A model generated the notes under the pieces. The model was not told the origin of the DNA, ran no database searches, and was given only the letters and a program-made list of their open reading frames with translations. This document shows, piece after piece, positions 52,370-61,240 of a stretch of DNA of 64,000 nucleotides. The stretch is taken from NCBI RefSeq assembly GCF_903819435.1, contig NZ_CAIJDP010000078.1, positions 64,221 to 128,220 of the forward strand, written 5' to 3'. The translations under genes and the position numbers were made by a program. Position 1 is the stretch's first letter, and every line of letters begins with the position of its first letter. Origin of the DNA: Flavobacterium salmonis. GTDB taxonomy: Bacteria > Bacteroidota > Bacteroidia > Flavobacteriales > Flavobacteriaceae.

Positions 52370-53443
52370 ATGGCTATAAATCATTGTGCTCCGGTTGCAG
52401 AAAGAAAAAAACTGGGTTTTCTGGATCGATTTCTTACAGTCTGGATTTTTCTTGCCATGATAATAGGTGTTACTATTGGCTGTTTTATTCCGTCAAGCGG
52501 AAATTTTATAAACTCCTTTTCCAGCGGAACTACCAATATTCCGTTGGCAATTGGACTCATTTTGATGATGTATCCGCCTTTGGCAAAAGTGAAATATGAA
52601 AACATGGGAGAAGTTTTTAAAAATACAAAAATCCTTGGCGCTTCATTATTCCTAAATTGGATAGTTGGACCAATATTGATGTTTGCACTGTCGCTTCTAT
52701 TTTTAAAAAGCTATCCGGAATACATGATTGGTTTGATACTTATTGGTTTGGCTCGCTGCATTGCAATGGTTGTGGTTTGGAATGATCTGGCTGATGGAAA
52801 CCGTGAATATGCCGCAGGATTAATCGCTTTAAACAGTATTTTTCAGGTTTTGCTTTATAGTATTTATGCTTATATTTTTATCACGATTTTGCCTCCTTAT
52901 TTTGGGTATACAGGATTTAATGTAGATATAAGCATTGGGCAAATTGCAGAAAGCGTAGGCATTTATTTAGGAATTCCTTTTGCGCTTGGTAGTATAAGTC
53001 GTTATAGCTTGGTAAAACTTAAAGGAGAAGAATGGTTTCAGAATAAATATGTTCCCTTTATATCTCCTGTTACCTTGATTGCTTTACTGTTTACGATTGT
53101 GATTATGTTTAGTTTAAAAGGAGAATTGATTGTTGAAATTCCGATGGATGTACTTCTAATTGCGATTCCTTTGGTGATTTATTTTGTTGTCATGTTTGTC
53201 ATTAGCTTTTTTATCGGAAAGTATTTTGGTGCCGATTATTCGAAAAGTGCTGCGATTGCTTTTACAGCTACAGGAAATAATTTTGAATTAGCAATTGCTG
53301 TAGCCATTGGTGTTTTCGGAATTAACAGCGGACAGGCTTTTGCAGGTGTTATTGGTCCATTAGTAGAAGTTCCTGCATTGATTGCACTTGTGAATGTTGC
53401 TTTTTGGTTTAGAAAAAAGTATTTTTTTAGATTCAATTATTGA
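52370..53443 (+). CDS. arsB: ACR3 family arsenite efflux transporter
   Basis: The 357-residue inner-membrane carrier has ten helices. It carries the ACR3 signature with conserved Cys130 in GLARCIAMVVVWNDLADGN, and FTATGNNFELAIAVAIGVFG in the C-terminal repeat. It exports arsenite made by the upstream reductase, completing the resistance operon. ACR3 is unrelated to classical ArsB, although the gene is often given that symbol. No terminator hairpin with T-tract follows directly. Confidence 0.94.
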   Translation: MAINHCAPVAERKKLGFLDRFLTVWIFLAMIIGVTIGCFIPSSGNFINSFSSGTTNIPLAIGLILMMYPPLAKVKYENMGEVFKNTKILGASLFLNWIVGPILMFALSLLFLKSYPEYMIGLILIGLARCIAMVVVWNDLADGNREYAAGLIALNSIFQVLLYSIYAYIFITILPPYFGYTGFNVDISIGQIAESVGIYLGIPFALGSISRYSLVKLKGEEWFQNKYVPFISPVTLIALLFTIVIMFSLKGELIVEIPMDVLLIAIPLVIYFVVMFVISFFIGKYFGADYSKSAAIAFTATGNNFELAIAVAIGVFGINSGQAFAGVIGPLVEVPALIALVNVAFWFRKKYFFRFNY

Positions 53444-53493
53444 AGTTTTAAAATATTAGTTTTTACTCAATTTCTAATTAAACCTAAAGCCTT

Positions 53494-53568
53494 AGCCCAG
53501 ATGGAAACGGCATCCTTTTGTGGCAGCGTTTGCCACAAAAGATATAGTGTACAGCTGGAAATAGCTCC
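53494..53568. ncRNA. Structured intergenic element, copy A
   Basis: CCAG (53497-53500) can pair with CTGG (53555-53558). Inside it CATC precedes a 10-bp perfect hairpin, CTTTTGTGGC (53515-53524) with GCCACAAAAG (53532-53541), followed by ATATAG. Copy B at 61051-61125 keeps the AGCCC, CATC, ATATAG and AGCT blocks while both stems change sequence but stay paired. It lies between the arsenite pump and the PIG-L gene. It could be a flavobacterial structured RNA (Flavo-1-like, unverified) or a mobile palindromic repeat. Confidence 0.6.
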
Positions 53569-53630
53569 TAAAGACAATAAAGTATCTTTTAAATCTGAAA
53601 TAAATTGAACATTAACATATCATTTAAATA

Positions 53631-53658
53631 TTGTACAAAGATATTATTAGTATTTTTG
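53631..53658 (+). promoter_or_regulatory. Predicted promoter for PIG-L gene
   Basis: TTG (53631-53633) and TATTTTTG (53651-53658), 17 bp apart, resemble the Bacteroidota -33/-7 promoter and lie 28 bp before the ATG at 53687. Confidence 0.5.
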
Positions 53659-53686
53659 GAGCTATTTCAAAAATTCGAATCACGCT

Positions 53687-56215
53687 ATGCGAAAAACTCA
53701 GCTCTTTTTAATTTTTTTTATCAGTATACAAATTTCTTTTGCTCAACAGCCACAAAAACCTAATGCTGTTGAAATTTATAATCAAATTCAAAAATTAAAC
53801 TTTTTAGGATCTGTACTGTATATTGCAGCACATCCTGATGATGAAAATACGCGATTAATTTCATATCTATCCAATGAAGTAAATGCCAGAACCGGTTATT
53901 TATCTCTAACACGTGGCGATGGTGGACAAAATTTAATTGGCTCTCAATTACGTGAATTATTGGGTGTAATTAGAACTCAGGAATTAATTGAAGCCAGAAA
54001 AATTGATGGCGGGGAACAATTTTTTTCTCGTGCGAATGATTTTGGTTTTTCTAAAAACCCTGATGAAACTTTAAAAATATGGGACAAAGACAAAGTACTT
54101 GCCGATGTTGTCTGGACCATTAGAAAATTCCAGCCAGATGTAATCATTAACCGTTTTGATCATCGTTCCCCAGGAACTACTCATGGACATCATACTTCAT
54201 CCGCAATGCTGAGTGTTGAGAGTTTTGATTTGACAAATAATCCTAAAATATATCCTGAACAATTAGAATATGTAAATCCATGGCAGGTAAAACGACAGTT
54301 TTTTAATCCGTCATGGTGGTTTTACGGCAGTCAGGAAAAGTTTGATGCGGCTGATAAATCTAAATTTACTACACTGGAAACTGGTGTTTACTATGCCGGA
54401 ACAGGAAAATCGAATCAGGAAATTGCAGCTTTAAGCCGCAGCCGTCATCAATCGCAAGGTTTTGGAAGTACAGGAAGCCGTGGTAACGAAACTGAATATC
54501 TGGAACTGATAAATGGAGAGAAACCAAAAGACCGCAACAATTTATTTGATGGAATTGACACTACATGGAACCGTGTCAAAAACGGAAAACCAATTGGGGA
54601 ACTGATTTCAAAAATTATTGCCAATTATAATTTCAACAATCCATCAGCCAGTATTCCTGATCTGGTAAGTGCCTATGATATGATTCAGTCTTTGGAAGAT
54701 ACTCATTGGAAAGATTTAAAATCGGATGCTATAAAAAACATCATCGCATCCAGTGCAGGCTTATATTTAGAAGCAGTTGCCGAAGAACAGGAAGCAACAC
54801 CAGGAAGCACTATTAAATTAAATCTTGAAGCAATCAACAGATCTTCAGTTGAAATGCAATTGACAGGCTTAACTTCTTTACCGGATAACAAAACCACGGT
54901 TAAATATAAACTTTTCTTAAAAAACAATAACGACCAACGATTAAAACTCGAAATTGAGCTTCCCGAGACTATGGAATATACACAACCTTATTGGCTGAAA
55001 GAAAAAGCTAGTATTGGAATGTATACCGTTTCTAAGCAGGAAATCATAGGAATTCCCGATATTATCAGAGATGTAAAAGTTGTTTTTAATGTAAAAATTA
55101 ATGGTATTGAAATTCCGTTTGAAAGAACTGTAGTATATAAATATAACGACGGTGTAAAAGGCGAAATGTATAATTTTCTGGATATTGTACCGGAAGTAAC
55201 TACTTCAATTCTTGAAAAAGTACTGATTTTTAAAGATAATGAAAGTAAATTGGTACCGGTAAAAGTACGTGCCGGAAAAGATGGTATTAAGGGAGATTTG
55301 CAACTTGAGCTGCCTAAAAGCTGGATAGTTTCTCCAAAACTAATTCCGTTTTCTTTGGATAAAAAAGGCATGGAACAAACATTTTATTTTGAAGTTACAC
55401 CTCCATCAAATTTTGAAGAAGCTATTGCTAAAAGCGTTGCAATTATTAACAATCAACGTTTTGACAAAGATGAAACTGTCATTGATTTTGCGCATATTAC
55501 CAAACAAATGGTTTTAAAATCTGCTGAATCAAAATTTTTAAAAATTGATTTAAAAACAAGTGGTGGTGCTATTGGCTATATTATGGGTGCAGGTGATGAA
55601 GTTCCTGAAAGCTTAGCACAGATGGGTTATAAAGTAACTATTTTAAAACCAGAAGAAATTACTCCGGAAAAACTTGATTCATTTACTGTTGTCATTACCG
55701 GAATTCGTGCCTATAACACTTTAACTGCTCTGGCTAATAAACAATCTATTCTATTTGATTTTGTAAAAAGTGGCAAAACTATGATTGTACAATACAATAC
55801 CAATGGTAAATTAATTACTGACCAGATAGCTCCTTACCCGCTTAAACCTTCTAATGATCGTGTTACAGAAGAAAATGCGAAAATTACTTTTTTAGCCCCG
55901 AATCATCCGGTTTTAAATATTCCAAATAAAATCAGTACAAAAGATTTTGAAGGCTGGACACAAGAACAAGGATTATATTATCCTAACCAGTTCGATTCTG
56001 CTTTTACTCCTATTATATCCTCCCATGATAAAGGTGAGTCTGGAAAAAATGGTGCTTTGTTAGTGGCTCCATATGGAAAAGGATACTACATTTACACAGG
56101 CCTGAGCTTTTTTAGAGAATTGCCTGAAGGTGTTCCCGGTGCTTATCGATTACTTTCGAATATTATATCGTTAAAACAACCCATAGAGGCTCCAAAACAG
56201 GAATTAAAAAACTAA
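53687..56215 (+). CDS. Exported PIG-L family deacetylase
   Basis: The 842-residue protein has a signal peptide (1-19). The PIG-L/LmbE zinc deacetylase domain (about 35-300) shows the metal motif AAHPDDE (about 48-54) and the distal HGHHTSS (about 166). Middle beta-sandwich domains follow, and a C-terminal region (about 620-830) resembles a class I glutamine-amidotransferase or ThuA-like fold. It probably removes N-acetyl groups from a sugar outside the cytoplasm. A small peptide gene and a symporter follow, perhaps for uptake of the product. Confidence 0.92.
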   Translation: MRKTQLFLIFFISIQISFAQQPQKPNAVEIYNQIQKLNFLGSVLYIAAHPDDENTRLISYLSNEVNARTGYLSLTRGDGGQNLIGSQLRELLGVIRTQELIEARKIDGGEQFFSRANDFGFSKNPDETLKIWDKDKVLADVVWTIRKFQPDVIINRFDHRSPGTTHGHHTSSAMLSVESFDLTNNPKIYPEQLEYVNPWQVKRQFFNPSWWFYGSQEKFDAADKSKFTTLETGVYYAGTGKSNQEIAALSRSRHQSQGFGSTGSRGNETEYLELINGEKPKDRNNLFDGIDTTWNRVKNGKPIGELISKIIANYNFNNPSASIPDLVSAYDMIQSLEDTHWKDLKSDAIKNIIASSAGLYLEAVAEEQEATPGSTIKLNLEAINRSSVEMQLTGLTSLPDNKTTVKYKLFLKNNNDQRLKLEIELPETMEYTQPYWLKEKASIGMYTVSKQEIIGIPDIIRDVKVVFNVKINGIEIPFERTVVYKYNDGVKGEMYNFLDIVPEVTTSILEKVLIFKDNESKLVPVKVRAGKDGIKGDLQLELPKSWIVSPKLIPFSLDKKGMEQTFYFEVTPPSNFEEAIAKSVAIINNQRFDKDETVIDFAHITKQMVLKSAESKFLKIDLKTSGGAIGYIMGAGDEVPESLAQMGYKVTILKPEEITPEKLDSFTVVITGIRAYNTLTALANKQSILFDFVKSGKTMIVQYNTNGKLITDQIAPYPLKPSNDRVTEENAKITFLAPNHPVLNIPNKISTKDFEGWTQEQGLYYPNQFDSAFTPIISSHDKGESGKNGALLVAPYGKGYYIYTGLSFFRELPEGVPGAYRLLSNIISLKQPIEAPKQELKN

Positions 56216-56223
56216 AACTCAAA

Positions 56224-56331
56224 ATGGAAACTAAAAAAGAAAAAAAATGGAAAAAAAGCTATACTTATGTATTAGTTGCTAATGCTGTTTACATTATTAT
56301 TTTTTTCTTAATCATGCAATTATACTCATAA
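56224..56331 (+). CDS. 35-residue single-pass membrane peptide
   Basis: Short frame between the PIG-L gene (8 bp before) and the symporter (3 bp after). It has a Lys-rich cytoplasmic start (METKKEKKWKKSYTY) and one clear transmembrane helix (about 16-33), an ideal tail-anchored or small-subunit layout. Tight spacing on both sides argues that it is translated. It may be a small partner of the sodium:solute symporter, as other SSS carriers have. Function inferred from position only. Confidence 0.65.
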   Translation: METKKEKKWKKSYTYVLVANAVYIIIFFLIMQLYS

Positions 56332-56334
56332 CTT

Positions 56335-58065
56335 ATGCAGCTATTTGACTGGATTGTACTCATTGTTACCCTTTTGTTCATTGTAGGATATGGATCCTGG
56401 AAAACCAAAGGCAGCAAAAATGTCGAAGACTTTATTTTAGGAAATAACGAAACACCGTGGTATACTGTAGGGCTTTCAGTAATGGCGACACAGGCAAGTG
56501 CCATTACTTTTTTGTCTACACCGGGACAGGCTTATCATGACGGAATGGGTTTTGTACAGTTTTATTTTGGATTGCCTATTGCTATGATTGTCATTTGTTT
56601 GACATTTATTCCATTATACCATAAAAACAAAGTTTTTACCGCCTATGAATTTCTGGAAAAACGATTTGATGTAAAAACCCGTTCGTTAGCTGCTATTCTT
56701 TTTTTAGTCCAAAGAGGATTAGGAACTGGCCTAACCATTTATGCTCCTGCAATTATATTATCAACTCTGTTAGGCTGGAATTTAACTTTCATGAACATTA
56801 TTATTGGTGTACTGGTTATCATTTACACTTTCTCAGGAGGAACAAAAGCTGTAAACGTGACTCAAAAGCAGCAAATGTTTGTTATTATGTCCGGAATGTT
56901 TATCACTTTTTTTCTAATTCTACATTATTTGCCACAGGATATGACTTTTTCAAGTGCCATGCATATAGCCGGTGCAAATGACAAGATGAATATTGTAAAT
57001 TTTTCTTTTGATCCTGAAGAAAGATATACTTTTTGGAGCGGAATCACAGGTGGTTTTTTCCTTATGCTTGCCTACTTTGGCACTGATCAATCACAAGTTG
57101 GCCGTTACTTATCTGGAAAATCTGTTAAGGAGAGCCAAATGGGATTAATTATGAACGGTCTTTTAAAAGTTCCTATGCAATTTTTTATTCTACTAACGGG
57201 AGTCATGGTTTTTGTGTTTTTTCAATTCAATCCCGTTCCTTTAAACTTTAATCCGAATAATAAAATTGTTATTGAAAAATCTGCTTTCAAAGACCAATAT
57301 CATGCGTTGGAAATCAAACTAAATAAGCTATCTGAAGATAAAAAAGTAATCAATCTTTTGTATATTGAACAATTAAATCAGGATTATGACAATCCTATTC
57401 TTCGAAAAGAATTAGTCACATTATCCAACAAGGAAAAAGATCTGCGAGACCGGGCAAAAGAATTGATTTCTAAAGCTGATAGCAATAGCGAAACCAATGA
57501 TAAAGATTATGTGTTTTTTCATTTCATTTTACATTATTTGCCAAAAGGACTTATTGGATTACTGCTTGCTGTTATTATTTCGGCAGCGATGTCTTCAACA
57601 GCTTCAGGTTTAAATGCTTTGGCCTCAACTACTGCAATTGATATCTATAAGAGAAATCTAAAAGAAGAGAAGTCTGAAAAACATTATCTTAATGCAACCA
57701 AATTCTTCACACTTTTTTGGGGAATTGTTGCTATACTTTTTGCTTGTGTAGGTACTTTATTTGAGAATTTAATTCAGTTGGTTAACATAATTGGTTCTAT
57801 TTTTTATGGTACGGTTCTGGGAATCTTTTTGGTTGGATTTTATCTGCGAAGCGTTCAGGCAAAACCAATGTTCTATAGTGCAATTATTAGCCAGTTTACT
57901 ATTTTCGTCATTTATTACTTTATGATATACATTTACCCTAGTGGTGAGGAAAAATTAGGTTACTTATGGTTGAATTTTATTGGTGCAATCCTAACGATCT
58001 TATTATCATTATTTATGCAAATTTCTTTTTTTAAAAGAAAAAATAATGAGTTGAGCGAGTTATAG
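56335..58065 (+). CDS. Sodium:solute symporter
   Basis: The 576-residue SSS/LeuT-fold carrier has about 13 helices. It contains GLSVMATQASAITFLSTPGQAY in helix 1-2, TFSGGTKAVNVTQKQQMFV and the sodium-site helix LLAVIISAAMSSTASGLNALAS. A polar insert (about 310-400) interrupts the helices. It is probably a sugar, sialic-acid-type or amino-sugar carrier given its partner, the PIG-L deacetylase gene upstream. Substrate unproven. Confidence 0.93.
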   Translation: MQLFDWIVLIVTLLFIVGYGSWKTKGSKNVEDFILGNNETPWYTVGLSVMATQASAITFLSTPGQAYHDGMGFVQFYFGLPIAMIVICLTFIPLYHKNKVFTAYEFLEKRFDVKTRSLAAILFLVQRGLGTGLTIYAPAIILSTLLGWNLTFMNIIIGVLVIIYTFSGGTKAVNVTQKQQMFVIMSGMFITFFLILHYLPQDMTFSSAMHIAGANDKMNIVNFSFDPEERYTFWSGITGGFFLMLAYFGTDQSQVGRYLSGKSVKESQMGLIMNGLLKVPMQFFILLTGVMVFVFFQFNPVPLNFNPNNKIVIEKSAFKDQYHALEIKLNKLSEDKKVINLLYIEQLNQDYDNPILRKELVTLSNKEKDLRDRAKELISKADSNSETNDKDYVFFHFILHYLPKGLIGLLLAVIISAAMSSTASGLNALASTTAIDIYKRNLKEEKSEKHYLNATKFFTLFWGIVAILFACVGTLFENLIQLVNIIGSIFYGTVLGIFLVGFYLRSVQAKPMFYSAIISQFTIFVIYYFMIYIYPSGEEKLGYLWLNFIGAILTILLSLFMQISFFKRKNNELSEL

Positions 58066-58095
58066 TTCTATTTACTTTTTATAATATCACTGAAT

Positions 58096-58644
58096 ATGCT
58101 GAATTTTAATTTTACTCCGTTTCCGGTTATAGAAACAGATCGTTTGATTTTAAGACGAATTACAAACGACGATGTAAATGAAGTTTTTGAATTACGTTCT
58201 AATCCGGAAACAATGAAATACATTCCCAGACCTTTAGTAAAATCTAGTGAAGACGCGCTCGAACATATTGCAATGATTGAAGAAAAAATAGTAACAAATA
58301 CCGGCATTAATTGGGGAATTACTTTAAAAACCAACTCTAAACTCCTTGGTATTATTGGTTATTACAGAATGCAGCCTGAAAATTACCGAGCCGAAATAGG
58401 TTATATATTACTTCCTGATTTTCACGGAAAAGGAATTATTACAGAGGCAGTACAACGATTAATTACTTTTGGGTTTAACGATTTAAAACTACACTCAATT
58501 GAAGCCGTAATTGATCCTGAGAATTTTGCGTCTGAAAAGGTTTTACAAAAATGCAATTTCGTCAAAGAAGCTCATTTTAAAGAATCTGACTTTTATGAAG
58601 GAAAATTTCTGGATAAGGTAATTTATTCACTATTGAATAATTAA
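58096..58644 (+). CDS. GNAT acetyltransferase (RimJ/RimL type)
   Basis: The 182-residue GNAT fold starts with ETDRLILRRITNDDVNEVFELR and has the acetyl-CoA loop region LLPDFHGKGIITEAVQRLI. It probably acetylates a protein N-terminus or small molecule in the cytoplasm. It follows the symporter by 30 bp, possibly in the same transcript but not clearly linked in function. Confidence 0.92.
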   Translation: MLNFNFTPFPVIETDRLILRRITNDDVNEVFELRSNPETMKYIPRPLVKSSEDALEHIAMIEEKIVTNTGINWGITLKTNSKLLGIIGYYRMQPENYRAEIGYILLPDFHGKGIITEAVQRLITFGFNDLKLHSIEAVIDPENFASEKVLQKCNFVKEAHFKESDFYEGKFLDKVIYSLLNN

Positions 58645-58749
58645 AATTTCATTAATAATGAATGCTTAAAAAAAATATAATTATCATTATTAAATTCCAT
58701 TATATTTACAGGCAAAACAAGATAATTTTACTGTTTTCAACTTTTAAGC

Positions 58750-59313
58750 ATGAAAAAAATACTTTTTATAATTGTTTTTATATTTTCTGGTAGCGTACAA
58801 AGTCAAACATATGTAAAATTTAATGTTTTTACAGCACTTGCTCTTGTTCCAAATGTAGGAGTAGAAACCAGTATTGGAGAAAAAACTACTTTTAGCTTTG
58901 ATATAATGGCTTCCTTTTGGGAATCAGTTGATGGCAAAAAACCAATGAAGTTTATTACTTATACACCTGAAATACGGTACCATTTTAAAGAAAAATATAA
59001 TGGTTTATATGCTGGAGGCCATATGGGATTTGATAGTTATGAACTTCAAAAATGGGATTATTGGAATGATTTCCCAAATCGCTATGAGAAAGGAATGGGC
59101 TACAGAATTGGAGCCACAATTGGTTACAATAAAAAACTAAATAATAAATTTTTATTAGATATTTTTATTAGAGGAGGCTGGCATCACGGCTTTTATAAAG
59201 GTCATTATAATGATGGAACGCCCGGAAGTTATGAAAACATAAAAAATTGGAATAAAAGTGGTGAATGGCTTCCATACGGAGGGGGAATTATGATTTCCTA
59301 CAAAATAAATTAA
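58750..59313 (+). CDS. Small outer-membrane beta-barrel-like protein
   Basis: The 187-residue exported protein has a signal peptide (1-18, ending VQSQ) and alternating aromatic/hydrophobic strands with Gly-rich turns, including YAGGHMGFDSY, MGYRIGATIGYNKK and a C-terminal strand LPYGGGIMISYKIN. The pattern fits an eight-stranded outer-membrane barrel of the DUF3575-like type. Ligand unknown. Its end overlaps the convergent VF530 gene by 4 bp. Confidence 0.8.
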   Translation: MKKILFIIVFIFSGSVQSQTYVKFNVFTALALVPNVGVETSIGEKTTFSFDIMASFWESVDGKKPMKFITYTPEIRYHFKEKYNGLYAGGHMGFDSYELQKWDYWNDFPNRYEKGMGYRIGATIGYNKKLNNKFLLDIFIRGGWHHGFYKGHYNDGTPGSYENIKNWNKSGEWLPYGGGIMISYKIN

Positions 59314-59543
59314 TTTTCAGGAAACTTAGATAGTGATTTCACATACAATTCTTCTACCTTTTTTCTAGCCCAATCTGTCTTTCTTAAAAAAGTCAAACTT
59401 GATTTTATACTGGGGTTTTCAGTAAAGCATTTTATCGAAATTAATTCACTCAAAGTATCAAACCCATAATAATCAACTAATTTTTCTACTATCGTTTGAA
59501 GTGTAATTCCGTGTAAAGGATCTTTTGATTTTTGATTTTCCAT
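59310..59543 (-). CDS. VF530 family DNA-binding protein (DUF2132)
   Basis: The 77-residue helical protein matches VF530/DUF2132: DPLHGITLQTIVEKLV, a YGFDTL loop and SSLTFLRKTDWARKKVEELY, which is the family core. VF530 members are thought to bind DNA. It is convergent with the OMP gene and divergent from smpB. Confidence 0.9.
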   Translation of the reverse strand: MENQKSKDPLHGITLQTIVEKLVDYYGFDTLSELISIKCFTENPSIKSSLTFLRKTDWARKKVEELYVKSLSKFPEN

Positions 59544-59586
59544 TCTGCAAATTTATATCATTTCTACAAAAACAATTGCTCTTTCA

Positions 59587-59594
59587 TATATTTG
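59587..59594 (+). promoter_or_regulatory. Predicted -7 box for smpB
   Basis: TATATTTG matches TAnnTTTG, 18 bp before the ATG at 59613. A second match, TAAATTTG (59599-59606), is too near the start codon to be the main box. Confidence 0.5.
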
Positions 59595-59612
59595 TTCTTA
59601 AATTTGTCATCT

Positions 59613-60068
59613 ATGTTAAAAACTGTCAATATACTGAATAAAAGAGCCAGGTTTGATTATGAAATAATCGACACCTACACTGCCGGAATTGTTTTGGCCG
59701 GAACTGAAATTAAATCCATTCGATTAGGAAAGGCAAATATTACCGAAAGCTTTTGTGAATTTAGTAATAATGAGCTTTTTGCCATTAATACCTATATCGA
59801 AGAATATGCCTTTGGAAATCAATTCAATCATAAATCAAGAAGTGAGAGAAAATTGCTATTGAACAGGAAAGAGTTAAAAAATCTTCAAAAAAGTGTTCAG
59901 GCAAAAGGATTGACTATAGTACCGCTAAAATTATTTACAAATGAAAAAGGACTTGCCAAACTACAAATTGGTCTTTGTAAAGGAAAGAAAAATTACGATA
60001 AACGTGAATCCCTGAAAGAACAGGACACGAAACGTGATTTGGACCGAATTAAAAAAGCTTTCAATTAG
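59613..60068 (+). CDS. smpB: SsrA-binding protein SmpB
   Basis: Binds tmRNA and brings it to stalled ribosomes for trans-translation. The 151-residue beta-barrel protein has the motifs NKRARFDYEI, TAGIVLAGTEIKSIR and a C-terminal Lys-rich tail (KKNYDKRESLKEQDTKRDL) that enters the decoding centre. The longer frame to 59532 passes through the promoter box, so the ATG at 59613 is used. The tmRNA gene itself is not in the window. A strong terminator follows. Confidence 0.97.
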   Translation: MLKTVNILNKRARFDYEIIDTYTAGIVLAGTEIKSIRLGKANITESFCEFSNNELFAINTYIEEYAFGNQFNHKSRSERKLLLNRKELKNLQKSVQAKGLTIVPLKLFTNEKGLAKLQIGLCKGKKNYDKRESLKEQDTKRDLDRIKKAFN

Positions 60069-60083
60069 TCTTTTTTCTATAAT

Positions 60084-60108
60084 AAAGCAATATGATGAGT
60101 ATTGCTTT
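60084..60108 (+). terminator. Intrinsic terminator after smpB
   Basis: AAAGCAATA (60084-60092) pairs with TATTGCTTT (60100-60108), followed by a run of T to about 60115. Confidence 0.88.
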
Positions 60109-60136
60109 TTTTTTTATAAATGACTGGAGGTTAATT

Positions 60137-60985
60137 TTAATATTCAAGACTCAAAAAAGCTTTTCCAAGATTTTTAATAATATCCGAGGCAATAAAAGAT
60201 TGATAGCCTGTTTGGGGTAAAGCAATATCAGCCGTCAATCCGTGAAGAAAAACACCCAATTGTGCTGCCTCAAGGGGCTGATAACTTTGAGCAATCAAAC
60301 TAGTAATAATTCCGGTTAGTACATCTCCGCTTCCCGCCGTTGCCAAAGCAGCATTTCCGGTGGTATTTTGATAGACCGTAGTTTCATTTATAATAAAAGT
60401 TGGTGCTCCTTTCATCACTATAATAACGTTATATTGTTCTGAAAAAGCGATTGTTTTTTGAAATTTATGAGATTCGGAGTCCCATTTACCTATTAAACGC
60501 TCTAACTCCTTTTGATGTGGCGTTAAAATTGTTTTCTCAGGAATCAGTTCAAGCCAGGACTGGTTTTCTGACAAAATGTTCAAAGCATCAGCGTCAAGAA
60601 CCAAGGGTAATTTATTCACTCTCAAAAATTCAAACAAACCCTTTTGTGTAGCCAGATCCTTCCCTATTCCGGGTCCGATTCCAATTGCTTGCGGAATAAA
60701 AGGCAAATTTATCTGAGTGATGAAATTTGTATTTTCATCAGTGAGAACCATAACTTCAGGATTTGAAATCTGCAGAATTTGATAACCACACTTTGGTATA
60801 AAAGTCGTCACAAGTCCACAGCCGGATTTGATACACGATTTCGAAGCCAGAACTGCTGCCCCTATTTTACCATAACTTCCGGCAATGATAACTCCATGTC
60901 CCTGAAGTCCTTTGTGTGTTAATGAATTTACAGTTTTGTAAAATTTAAGAATTTCTTCTTTTGTGATTAAATAGGATTTTTTCAT
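60137..60985 (-). CDS. nnrD: ADP-dependent NAD(P)H-hydrate dehydratase
   Basis: Repairs hydrated NAD(P)H. The 282-residue ribokinase-like domain has AGSYGKIGAAVLASKSCIKSG, LDADALN, TPHQKELERL and the anion hole NAALATAGSGDVLTGI. The NnrE epimerase domain fused in many bacteria is absent, so epimerase activity must be encoded elsewhere or not needed. It is convergent with smpB, with the terminator between them. Confidence 0.92.
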   Translation of the reverse strand: MKKSYLITKEEILKFYKTVNSLTHKGLQGHGVIIAGSYGKIGAAVLASKSCIKSGCGLVTTFIPKCGYQILQISNPEVMVLTDENTNFITQINLPFIPQAIGIGPGIGKDLATQKGLFEFLRVNKLPLVLDADALNILSENQSWLELIPEKTILTPHQKELERLIGKWDSESHKFQKTIAFSEQYNVIIVMKGAPTFIINETTVYQNTTGNAALATAGSGDVLTGIITSLIAQSYQPLEAAQLGVFLHGLTADIALPQTGYQSFIASDIIKNLGKAFLSLEY

Positions 60986-61050
60986 TTAGGCAATTTAATA
61001 TTTAAAGTTACATAAAAACTGAATACAAGTTATTATAAGCATAGAGCCGT

Positions 61051-61125
61051 AGCCCTGGTAGTAGTGACATCCTTTTTGTTTTTTCTTCAAAACAAAAAGA
61101 TATAGCGAATAACAGGGCACGAGCT
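61051..61125. ncRNA. Structured intergenic element, copy B
   Basis: GCCCTG (61052-61057) pairs with CAGGGC (61113-61118). Inside, CATC precedes an 11-bp perfect hairpin, CTTTTTGTTTT (61072-61082) with AAAACAAAAAG (61089-61099), then ATATAG. It has the same block order as copy A (53494-53568), with compensating base changes in both stems. It lies in the 255-bp gap between nnrD and gcvT. No glycine-riboswitch features are seen, and its presence before a PIG-L gene argues against a gcvT-specific role. Confidence 0.6.
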
Positions 61126-61206
61126 AAAAGCGAACTAAAGAAGTAAACAGCTCCTAATCATTGCGAAATTTATAATTTAGACGCCTTATTTTAGATATTT
61201 TTTAAA

Positions 61207-61214
61207 TAAATTTG
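61207..61214 (+). promoter_or_regulatory. Predicted -7 box for gcvT
   Basis: TAAATTTG matches TAnnTTTG, 26 bp before the gcvT ATG. Copy B of the structured element ends about 80 bp upstream, so it would not be in the gcvT leader if this promoter is used. Confidence 0.5.
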
Positions 61215-61240
61215 CATCTCAATTTTTATAAAACAATAAA

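Noticed and set aside
60986..61240. Glycine riboswitch before gcvT
   Set aside because: No tandem aptamer-like conserved blocks are seen. The structured element there also occurs before an unrelated gene, and a promoter box lies downstream of it.
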